This document shows positions 1 to 4,840 of a DNA stretch of 5,214 nucleotides, piece after piece. Under the pieces are notes generated by a model. The model was not told the DNA's origin, did not search any database, and worked only from the letters and a program-made list of their open reading frames with translations. This DNA comes from an uncultured Peptococcaceae bacterium. Lineage in GTDB: Bacteria; Bacillota; Peptococcia; Peptococcales; Peptococcaceae. The DNA lies in NCBI GenBank assembly GCA_945949655.1, contig CAMFFG010000112.1:1-5214 (forward strand), given 5' to 3'. The translations under genes and the position numbers were made by a program. Positions within the stretch are counted from its first letter, which is position 1, and each line of letters opens with the position of its first letter.

Positions 1-187
1 CCCCGCCGTTGTTGCCCGCGCCGGCAATCACTGTAATACTTTTTTTCTGCAGATCAGCAAATTGCTCCTGTAAAAATTCCACCACAGCTTTTCCGGCGTT
101 CTCCATCAGAACCATTTCCGGAATACCCAGCTCTTCTATGGTTTTACGGTCTACCTGCCGCATCTGCTCTGCTGTTACCAGATACAT
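1..187 (-). CDS. nnrE: NAD(P)H-hydrate epimerase domain (YjeF_N family), N-terminal part only
   Basis: Partial gene: the first 62 codons, running off the left window edge. The family epimerises the R and S forms of NAD(P)HX, the hydrated, inactive form of NAD(P)H, so that a dehydratase can restore the cofactor; it acts in the cytosol. The visible part carries the YjeF_N opening: an M-R-x-V-D start of the first helix (residues 9-13), then I-E-E-L-G-I-P (17-23), L-M-E-N-A-G (27-32), and the nucleotide-binding turn A-G-A-G-N-N-G-G (55-62). The ATG at 187 lies one base after the acpS stop, with a GGAGGGGGAG ribosome site inside the acpS end (192-201), so translation is probably coupled. Many bacteria fuse this domain to the NnrD dehydratase; the window cannot show whether this one is fused. 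Family call is firm, full architecture unknown. Confidence 0.9.
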   Translation of the reverse strand, partial: MYLVTAEQMRQVDRKTIEELGIPEMVLMENAGKAVVEFLQEQFADLQKKSITVIAGAGNNGG

Positions 188-188
188 C

Positions 189-563
189 TTACTCCCCCTC
201 CAGAACAGCAGTGGCAATCGCATAAGCCTCTGAATGGCTCAGGCTGATATGCACATGCTGTACATTTCTGCTGACAGCCAGCTCCTGTGCTGTACCATAA
301 AGCACAATACAGGGCTGCCCGCCGGCATCATTTACCACTTCAATTTCCTGCAGACCGATCCGGCCCAAACCGGTACCCAGCGCCTTGCCAACAGCTTCTT
401 TTGCAGCAAACCGCGCGGCAAAAGACTGCCAGGGATTTTTTTTGCGCCTGCAGTAAGCGATTTCTTTCTCCGTATAAACCCGCTCCAGAAAATGCGGATT
501 TTTTTCGATGGCGCGGCGAATCCGTGCAATCTCGATCAGATCAGTTCCGACTCCAACAACCAC
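189..563 (-). CDS. acpS: Holo-[acyl-carrier-protein] synthase (AcpS)
   Basis: This enzyme transfers the 4'-phosphopantetheine arm from coenzyme A to a serine of apo-acyl carrier protein, activating ACP for fatty-acid synthesis in the cytosol. The 124-residue length is normal for the short trimeric AcpS class. Visible motifs are G-V-G-T-D-L-I-E-I near the N-terminus, with the expected metal-binding Asp8; the F-A-A-K-E-A-V-G-K-A-L block (52-62) with metal-binding Glu56 and basic residues Lys55 and Lys60; and the C-terminal H-I-S-L-S-H-S block (105-111) followed by Y-A-I-A-T-A. The start is GTG at 563-561; no ATG, GTG or TTG lies just upstream in frame, and the V-V-G-V-G-T-D start fits the family. 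The ribosome site is weak (GGTGATGGGA). The gene begins 2 bp after the glmM stop, so coupled translation is likely. Confidence 0.96.
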   Translation of the reverse strand: MVVGVGTDLIEIARIRRAIEKNPHFLERVYTEKEIAYCRRKKNPWQSFAARFAAKEAVGKALGTGLGRIGLQEIEVVNDAGGQPCIVLYGTAQELAVSRNVQHVHISLSHSEAYAIATAVLEGE

Positions 564-565
564 GA

Positions 566-1912
566 TTATCCCATCACCACTTTTACCACGTCCGCAATCT
601 GTCTGGCCAGACGTTCAATCTGCTCCTGCGCCTTACCCTCTACCATGACCCGAAGCAGATTCTCTGTACCGGAGGCACGAACCAGAATACGACCTGCATC
701 GCCCAGCTCCTGCTGCGCAGTGGCAATAGCCTGCTGAATCTCCGTTTTACTTTCCCATCCATGTTTATCTTTCACACGCACATTGATCAGAATCTGCGGA
801 TACTGTTCCATTTCGCCGGCCAGTTCCGCCAGCGAACGCTTCCGCTGTTTCAGAATCTGCAGCAGCTTCACACTGCTTAAAATTCCATCACCGGTGGTAT
901 TATCCAGACCGAATACAATGTGACCAGACTGTTCGCCGCCCAGCACAGCGCCACTTTCTTTCATACCTTCAATGACATAGCGGTCACCGACCCGGGTATC
1001 CAGTGTGCCAATACCTTTTTCTTTCAAAGCAATTTTAAGCCCCATATTGCTCATAACTGTGATAACCACTGTATTCGCAGCCAGTTGCCCCTGCTCTTTT
1101 AAGTAATCGGCAAAAATCAGCAACAGTCTGTCACCATCTACAACATTGCCATTGTGATCCACCGCCTGCAGGCGATCCGCATCGCCATCATAAGCCAGAC
1201 CCACATCGGCCTGACAATCCATCACAGCCTTCTGTAGCTGTTCAAGATGGGTAGAACCACAGTGATCATTGATATTAATGCCATCAGGCCGATAAGAGAT
1301 CGGCGTCACATCAGCGCCTAACGCCCGCAGCAGTCCAGGTGCAATATGGCTGGCAGCACCGTTGGCACAGTCAACCACTACCCGCAGACCGGCAAAATCT
1401 CCATCCACTTTACTTTTAATAAAACTGCTGTACCGTTCCGATCCTTCCGGGTAAGCGATCACACGGCCCAGATCTGCGCCGGATGGACTTGGCACATCCT
1501 TCAGCCCACTGGCGATCACTGCTTCGATAGCCGCTTCCATCTCATCGGGCAGTTTGGTGCCCAACGGGCTGAAAAATTTGATGCCATTATCCTGATACGG
1601 ATTATGGGAAGCCGAAATTACCACTCCCGCCATACAATTCAGCATGCGAGTCAGCACGGCCACCGCCGGAGTTGGAATCACACCGGCCCGATATACATTC
1701 ACACCGGTAGAACAGATTCCGGCAATCAGGCTGGCCTCCAGCATGTCACCAGAAATACGGGTGTCCTTCCCGATCACCACTGCTGCCTCTTTATCAGGCA
1801 GACCATCCCGTTTTAACACATAAGCCGCGGCCCGCCCCAGCTGATAGGCCAACTCGGCTGTCAATACAACGTTGGCTTCCCCGCGCACACCATCAGTCCC
1901 AAATAATGTCAA
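566..1912 (-). CDS. glmM: Phosphoglucosamine mutase (GlmM)
   Basis: GlmM converts glucosamine-6-phosphate to glucosamine-1-phosphate, a cytosolic step toward UDP-GlcNAc and peptidoglycan. The 448-residue length is standard, and all four alpha-phosphohexomutase signatures are intact: F-G-T-D-G-V-R-G at the N-terminus; I-S-A-S-H-N-P (99-105) with phospho-acceptor Ser102; metal-binding D-G-D-A-D-R (242-247); sugar-binding G-G-E-Q-S-G-H (325-331); and phosphate-binding R-A-S-G-T-E-N (412-418). The start is TTG at 1912-1910, chosen because an in-frame TGA lies at 1927-1925, no other start codon lies between, and GAGGGGG sits 7 nt upstream. The start overlaps the cdaR stop as TTGA. Neighbouring cdaA and cdaR give the conserved cdaA-cdaR-glmM order; in Listeria, Lactococcus and Bacillus GlmM binds CdaA and lowers its activity. 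The same is inferred here, not shown. Confidence 0.98.
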   Translation of the reverse strand: MTLFGTDGVRGEANVVLTAELAYQLGRAAAYVLKRDGLPDKEAAVVIGKDTRISGDMLEASLIAGICSTGVNVYRAGVIPTPAVAVLTRMLNCMAGVVISASHNPYQDNGIKFFSPLGTKLPDEMEAAIEAVIASGLKDVPSPSGADLGRVIAYPEGSERYSSFIKSKVDGDFAGLRVVVDCANGAASHIAPGLLRALGADVTPISYRPDGININDHCGSTHLEQLQKAVMDCQADVGLAYDGDADRLQAVDHNGNVVDGDRLLLIFADYLKEQGQLAANTVVITVMSNMGLKIALKEKGIGTLDTRVGDRYVIEGMKESGAVLGGEQSGHIVFGLDNTTGDGILSSVKLLQILKQRKRSLAELAGEMEQYPQILINVRVKDKHGWESKTEIQQAIATAQQELGDAGRILVRASGTENLLRVMVEGKAQEQIERLARQIADVVKVVMG

Positions 1913-2892
1913 TTTGCATCCCCCTCATTGTTATCTGTTTCATTTATATGGGTATCACTATTTTCCTGAACATTCTCGGCCGTAACCATCACGGTATCCG
2001 GTTTGATCTGTCCAATGGTCAGACTGCCGCTGTAACTTACCAGCACAGGCAGCTCATACTGCCCGTTTTCCAGCCCGCTACAATCTACATAAAGCTGAAT
2101 TCGGTTCAATTCCTGCTGGCTGTCCAGCAGGGCAGAGCTACCGCTTAATATCAGTACAGCCGACTGCTGCTCTAATGTTATCTCTATATTTTCCGGAACA
2201 TTGCGCAATTCAATGGGTACCTCATACTCGTGATGTTCCTGTTTTTCCTGAACCAGAAAATGCACCGCTACCCGTGAATCACCGGTTACGGTAACACCCG
2301 CCGGTGTATGCAGCTGCACTTCTCTGGTGATTTCCTCGGTAATTTCACTTAAATCAATGGCTTCTGTCTCCAGATCCGCAATGCCGCCCAGGTCTTTGCT
2401 CAGGCCGGTTATGGTAACCTGATCAGGAATTACTTCCGTGCTGGTCAGATCATACCCCACCGGCACACTGCCAATAGTCCGGACACGCACCGGCACCTTC
2501 TTGGTCTGCATTTGATCGATCTGCAACACTGTCTTGGTCGGCGTGTAGGAGAATCTATCTATTCCATTCGGTGCAGCTACCGTAATACTATACTCATTGC
2601 TGCCTGTTTCTACACCACGCAAGTCCACAGTAGCCATAAAATCATCACTGCGCAGGCTGGATAAATCAGTTTCTTTGCCGCGGATACTCACTCGTACAGT
2701 CTGGGGTTCGTTTTCCACCACAATATCTTCCGCCTGATTGATATACTGAACCGGAACATCAAAATGTTTCACGATCAGCGGATTCTGTTCCGCATCGGCA
2801 TAGAACCATAACATTACAGCAAAAACGACTGCCAGCAGCTTCAGCATCCAATCATCTTTTTTTGCTTTCGCCGTTTCCTGCTTTTCTGTCAT
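1909..2892 (-). CDS. cdaR: CdaA regulator, YbbR-domain membrane protein (CdaR)
   Basis: CdaR is a membrane-anchored extracytoplasmic protein that modulates the diadenylate cyclase CdaA. The predicted 327 residues have a short charged cytosolic N-terminus, one membrane segment (about 15-33, hydrophobic and ending W-F-Y-A-D), then an all-beta extracellular region that I read as about three YbbR domains (roughly 40-127, 132-213 and 222-306), and an acidic, Asn-rich tail. The repeats share the pattern V-P-V (47-49, 134-136) or V-P-I (225-227) at their starts, and P-x-x-V-x-(V/I) strands inside. I chose ATG 2892-2890 because GGAGG lies 7 nt upstream; the ATG at 2898 touches that site, and the frame opening at 2931 would overlap cdaA by 80 bp without a good ribosome site. 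The chosen start gives a 41-bp overlap with cdaA. B. subtilis CdaR is reported with four YbbR domains, so this form may be shorter. Confidence 0.93.
   Translation of the reverse strand: MTEKQETAKAKKDDWMLKLLAVVFAVMLWFYADAEQNPLIVKHFDVPVQYINQAEDIVVENEPQTVRVSIRGKETDLSSLRSDDFMATVDLRGVETGSNEYSITVAAPNGIDRFSYTPTKTVLQIDQMQTKKVPVRVRTIGSVPVGYDLTSTEVIPDQVTITGLSKDLGGIADLETEAIDLSEITEEITREVQLHTPAGVTVTGDSRVAVHFLVQEKQEHHEYEVPIELRNVPENIEITLEQQSAVLILSGSSALLDSQQELNRIQLYVDCSGLENGQYELPVLVSYSGSLTIGQIKPDTVMVTAENVQENSDTHINETDNNEGDAN
1920..1926 (-). promoter_or_regulatory. Ribosome binding site supporting the glmM TTG start
   Basis: GAGGGGG on the minus strand lies inside the last codons of cdaR, 7 nt before the TTG at 1912. 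With the upstream in-frame TGA it fixes TTG as the glmM start. Confidence 0.8.
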
Positions 2893-3700
2893 GTTCATCC
2901 CTCCACTTCTGAATGATCGTTTTCGGGGCATCTGTATGCAGCCGGTCCATCAGAATCCGGCGCAGTGTTTCTTCACTGATATTGTACTTTAACTGTCCTT
3001 TCTCCGCAATAGAGATGGCGCCAGTTTCCTCCGACACAATGCAGACAACTGCATCGCTGACCTCCGAAAGACCAATACCAGCTCGGTGTCGTGTGCCCAG
3101 CGCTTTGCTGATCTTATTATTTTCTGACAATGGAAGATAACAGCTGGCGGCCAGAATGGTATCATCTTCTATAATCACTGCTCCATCATGCAACGGTGTA
3201 TTGACAATAAAAATATTACCTAACAATTGACTGGTTAAATGACCATTGATTTTAATACCAGTATTGACATACTCATTCAGGCCGACTTCCTGCTGCAGGG
3301 CCAGCAGTACACCTGTATGCGTGCGGCTGGATTCCACCAGAAAGGGAACTAACTGATTCACAATGTGTTCCACTTCTGCATATTCCCGATTTTTTTTGCT
3401 ACCTGGAAGGAACGAGCTGTTTCCCAACTGTTCCAGTGCGTGCCGCAGTTCCGGCTGAAACACAATAGGAATGGCAATCAGCAACATGGTTTTGATCTGT
3501 TCCAGAATCCAGTTGACCGTAGTCAGACCCAGCACACTGCTGCTGCTGATGGCACTGAGCAAAAGCAGTAGCAACAACCCTTTTATCAGCTGTACTGCTC
3601 TGGTACCTTTCACCATGGAAATCAGTTTGTAAATAAAAATTGCAACAATGGCGATATCCAGAATATTGACCGGATTCAATAATTGTGTCAGATCCGCCAC
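2852..3700 (-). CDS. cdaA: Diadenylate cyclase, membrane-bound (CdaA/DacA)
   Basis: CdaA condenses two ATP molecules into cyclic-di-AMP, a second messenger that controls potassium and osmolyte transport and cell-wall balance. The 282-residue protein has three N-terminal membrane segments (about 12-30, 37-58 and 63-82) and a cytosolic DAC (DisA_N) domain. The two catalytic signatures are present: P-L-H-D-G-A (169-174) with metal-binding Asp172, and G-T-R-H-R-A (202-207). Length and layout match the CdaA class, not DisA or CdaS. The start is GTG at 3700-3698: an in-frame TGA lies three codons upstream with no other start between, and AAGGAG (3711-3716) lies 10 nt away. The nearby ATG codons at 3710 and 3707 are out of frame or stop at once. 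It is the first gene of the leftward operon and is followed by its regulator cdaR and by glmM. Confidence 0.97.
   Translation of the reverse strand: MADLTQLLNPVNILDIAIVAIFIYKLISMVKGTRAVQLIKGLLLLLLLSAISSSSVLGLTTVNWILEQIKTMLLIAIPIVFQPELRHALEQLGNSSFLPGSKKNREYAEVEHIVNQLVPFLVESSRTHTGVLLALQQEVGLNEYVNTGIKINGHLTSQLLGNIFIVNTPLHDGAVIIEDDTILAASCYLPLSENNKISKALGTRHRAGIGLSEVSDAVVCIVSEETGAISIAEKGQLKYNISEETLRRILMDRLHTDAPKTIIQKWRDEHDRKAGNGESKKR
2899..2904 (-). promoter_or_regulatory. Ribosome binding site that decides the cdaR start
   Basis: GGAGGG on the minus strand directly touches the ATG at 2898 but lies 6-7 nt before the ATG at 2892, which favours the latter as the true start. Confidence 0.7.
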
Positions 3701-3710
3701 ATCACATCAT

Positions 3711-3716
3711 CTCCTT
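3711..3716 (-). promoter_or_regulatory. Ribosome binding site of cdaA
   Basis: AAGGAG on the minus strand, 10 nt before the GTG at 3700. The spacing is a little long, but no other start codon in the cdaA frame is available nearer to it, so it supports the GTG start. Confidence 0.7.
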
Positions 3717-3747
3717 CCTCAAAGCAGTTTATTAATACGAAATTCCA

Positions 3748-3776
3748 GACAGACGTTCCGTCAGAAACGGACTGTC
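3748..3776 (-). promoter_or_regulatory. Hairpin candidate in the cdaA 5' leader
   Basis: Inverted repeats GACAG/CTGTC (3748-3752 and 3772-3776) and TCCGT/ACGGA (3757-3761 and 3767-3771) can form a ten-pair stem with a 4-nt bulge (3753-3756) and a 5-nt loop. The same bases can instead form two small hairpins: GACG/CGTC (3752-3762) and GGAC/GTCC (3769-3780). It sits about 48-76 nt upstream of the cdaA start. No T-run follows on the minus strand, so it does not look like a terminator for cdaA. Function unknown. Confidence 0.4.
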
Positions 3777-3890
3777 GTCCATCTTTTTACTTTATTCGCC
3801 GTCCTTCTGGTAATCTCATTCCACTGATTGAAAAAACTCAGATAAAATTTTATTTTCCTGTTGAAATCCTCTTTTATTTCTTTTTAACTC

Positions 3891-3899
3891 TGCTATAAT
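3891..3899 (+). promoter_or_regulatory. Rightward extended -10 promoter candidate P1
   Basis: TGCTATAAT is a perfect -10 box with the extended TGn motif, but no good -35 box lies 16-18 bp upstream. A start near 3906 would give a leader of about 180 nt for the DUF881 gene. That transcript would run antisense to the first part of the cdaA leader and across the cdaA promoter. Confidence 0.35.
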
Positions 3900-3951
3900 A
3901 GGTCTTATCGCAATGAAAAGCGACCATACTTTCTACTTTGTATTGCTTACC

Positions 3952-3980
3952 ATTATAGCCTATTTTAAGGTCGGTAACAA
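3952..3980 (-). promoter_or_regulatory. Leftward sigma-A-type promoter for cdaA operon
   Basis: On the minus strand, TTGTTA (3980-3975, 4 of 6 matches to the consensus) and a perfect TATAAT (3957-3952) are separated by exactly 17 bp. The predicted transcript start is near 3945, giving a leader of about 245 nt before the cdaA GTG. It is the best match on this strand upstream of cdaA. Confidence 0.65.
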
Positions 3981-3994
3981 AACTATTTTTCATA

Positions 3995-4022
3995 TTTACA
4001 GTAAATATCTTTATATTATCAT
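3995..4022 (+). promoter_or_regulatory. Rightward promoter P2 for the DUF881-sbp genes
   Basis: TTTACA (3995-4000, 5 of 6 matches) and TATCAT (4017-4022, 5 of 6 matches) are separated by 16 bp. A start near 4029 gives a leader of about 58 nt before the GTG at 4087. The -35 box is 14 bp from the -35 box of the leftward cdaA promoter, so the two are back to back and could be controlled together. Confidence 0.55.
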
Positions 4023-4051
4023 TTCATTTTCAGAGAAGCACAACATTGAGC

Positions 4052-4071
4052 CTGTTTTTTGGCTAAAACAG
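4052..4071 (+). promoter_or_regulatory. AT-rich hairpin next to the DUF881 ribosome site
   Basis: CTGTTTT (4052-4058) and AAAACAG (4065-4071) form a 7-bp stem with a 6-nt loop that ends right before the AAAGGAG site. An alternative 4-bp stem, AGCC/GGCT (4049-4052 and 4061-4064), uses overlapping bases. Five of the seven pairs are A-U, so it is weak and may be chance. Confidence 0.25.
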
Positions 4072-4078
4072 AAAGGAG
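4072..4078 (+). promoter_or_regulatory. Ribosome binding site that decides the DUF881 start
   Basis: AAAGGAG is a strong site 8 nt before the GTG at 4087. The ATG at 3913 has only weak purines before it. An out-of-frame ATG at 4079 abuts the site and stops after three codons, at a TGA that overlaps the GTG. Confidence 0.8.
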
Positions 4079-4086
4079 ATGGTCTG

Positions 4087-4836
4087 GTGAAACGAATCCG
4101 ATTCCCTCGCTGGGTACCCTGGATGACACTGATTTTTATGTTCATCGGTGTTTTCTTTGTACAGGAACTGCAGATTCAAAGTGCCATCAGTGCCGCCAGT
4201 GCCGATCCAAAAACAGAAGTACTGATCTCTCTGATTACCAATCTGGAAACAGAGACTGCTGCCCTGGAAGAACGGCTGGCTACAGTCCGCCAGGATACAG
4301 AAGCCGTTATCAGCCAGTCCACCACCGGAGAAAGCCAGCTCAGTGAGCTGCAAAACCAGTTAACGCAGCAGCAGATCCGGGCCGGCATCACCGCGCTGGA
4401 GGGTCCGGGCATCGTTATTATACTGGATGATAATAACAGCGGTCTTGCCAGTGCACCAAGCGAAGACCCGAACCGTTATGTTATTCATTATGAAAATCTG
4501 CTTTATCTGGTCAATGACCTGCGCAATGCTGGTGCAGAAGGTATCAGCATCAATGGACAGCGCATTGTAGTGTCCTCCGAAATCCGCTGCGTCGGGAATG
4601 TGATCCTAGTCAATACGACGCGTCTTGCACCGCCTTTTGAGATTTCTGCCATTGGCGACCCGACGGCACTGGAAAAGGCCGTTAACAACAGTACAACCTA
4701 TCAGCAGTTGGCGCTCAGCGGCTTCCCGGTCAACTATAAAACGACTGGCAGCCACAGCAATAAAATCTCGCTGCCTGCCTATACCGGCAGTTTTTCCACC
4801 AAGAATCTGACATCTGTCACAGAAGAGGAGGCATAA
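4087..4836 (+). CDS. DUF881 family protein (YlxW/YlxX-like), membrane anchored with coiled coil
   Basis: DUF881 protein of 249 residues; the molecular function of the family is not established. From the N-terminus: a basic start (K-R-I-R-F-P-R), one membrane segment (about 9-26), a Glu/Gln/Thr-rich coiled coil (about 45-95), and the DUF881 domain from about 98 on, with A-G-I-T-A-L-E-G-P-G (98-107), L-D-D-N, N-D-L-R-N-A-G-A-E, I-S-I-N-G-Q-R-I-V, S-E-I-R-C-V-G-N, V-N-T-T, P-P-F-E-I-S-A-I-G-D-P and a final I-S-L-P-A-Y. This topology puts the domain outside the membrane. The GTG start at 4087 has AAAGGAG 8 nt upstream. The frame stays open back to an ATG at 3913, but that stretch is AT-rich, unlike the rest, lacks a good ribosome site and holds promoter P2. 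B. subtilis members lie in the division cluster before sbp and ftsA, and sbp follows here too, so an envelope or division role is plausible but only inferred from context. Confidence 0.93.
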   Translation: MKRIRFPRWVPWMTLIFMFIGVFFVQELQIQSAISAASADPKTEVLISLITNLETETAALEERLATVRQDTEAVISQSTTGESQLSELQNQLTQQQIRAGITALEGPGIVIILDDNNSGLASAPSEDPNRYVIHYENLLYLVNDLRNAGAEGISINGQRIVVSSEIRCVGNVILVNTTRLAPPFEISAIGDPTALEKAVNNSTTYQQLALSGFPVNYKTTGSHSNKISLPAYTGSFSTKNLTSVTEEEA

Positions 4837-4840
4837 TATT

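Larger units (their letters stand above)
1..3945 (-). other. Predicted operon cdaA-cdaR-glmM-acpS-nnrE
   Basis: Five genes share a strand with junctions of -41, -4, +2 and +1 bp, and no hairpin followed by a T-run is visible between them. The only good leftward promoter I see is the one ahead of cdaA at 3952-3980. Co-transcription is therefore an inference from spacing. The operon probably continues past the left edge through the rest of the nnrE gene. Confidence 0.8.
3701..4086. other. Divergent intergenic region between cdaA and the DUF881 gene
   Basis: This 386-bp stretch has no convincing gene. It is AT-rich compared with its flanks, except for a GC-richer patch around 3748-3780. It contains the leftward cdaA promoter, a rightward promoter for the DUF881-sbp genes, a weaker rightward extended -10 site and two hairpin candidates. 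I looked for a c-di-AMP (ydaO-type) riboswitch in the cdaA leader and saw none of its conserved blocks. Open frames on both strands here have no good ribosome sites or recognisable protein features. Confidence 0.8.

Noticed and set aside
287..880. Long plus-strand open frame opposite acpS and glmM (197 codons)
   Set aside because: It lies antisense to two clearly conserved genes, and its composition (Arg, Gln, His, Leu) is what mirrored codons give. Other antisense frames at 234-737 and 1346-1816 were rejected for the same reason.
2893..2931. Longer cdaR starting at 2931 or 2898
   Set aside because: The first overlaps cdaA by 80 bp without a good ribosome site; the second leaves no gap between the ribosome site and the start codon.
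3769..3795. Plus-strand hairpin GGAC-tgtc-GTCC followed by a short T-run, as a terminator
   Set aside because: The stem is only 4 bp, the T-run starts after a gap, and no rightward gene lies upstream that would need it.
3683..3898. Plus-strand 71-codon open frame across the cdaA start and leader
   Set aside because: No ribosome site, overlaps the cdaA start, and no family features.
3861..3899. TTGAAA at 3861-3866 as the -35 box of promoter P1
   Set aside because: The spacing to the TATAAT box is 27 bp, far outside the usual 16-18 bp.
3701..3945. Known c-di-AMP (ydaO-type) riboswitch in the cdaA leader
   Set aside because: The conserved blocks of that class are not visible and the leader is mostly AT-rich. 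A covariance-model search would settle it.
3732..3960. Minus-strand frame upstream of cdaA that reads like a broken protein with several stops
   Set aside because: Stops at about the rate expected for AT-rich sequence, no usable start in the longest piece, and no recognisable motif. The lysine- and glutamate-rich look follows from the purine-rich strand.
3913..4086. In-frame 58-codon extension of the DUF881 gene starting at ATG 3913
   Set aside because: It is AT-rich, unlike the gene body, has no good ribosome site, would add a second hydrophobic stretch absent from the family, and contains promoter P2. The GTG at 4087 has a strong, well-spaced ribosome site.
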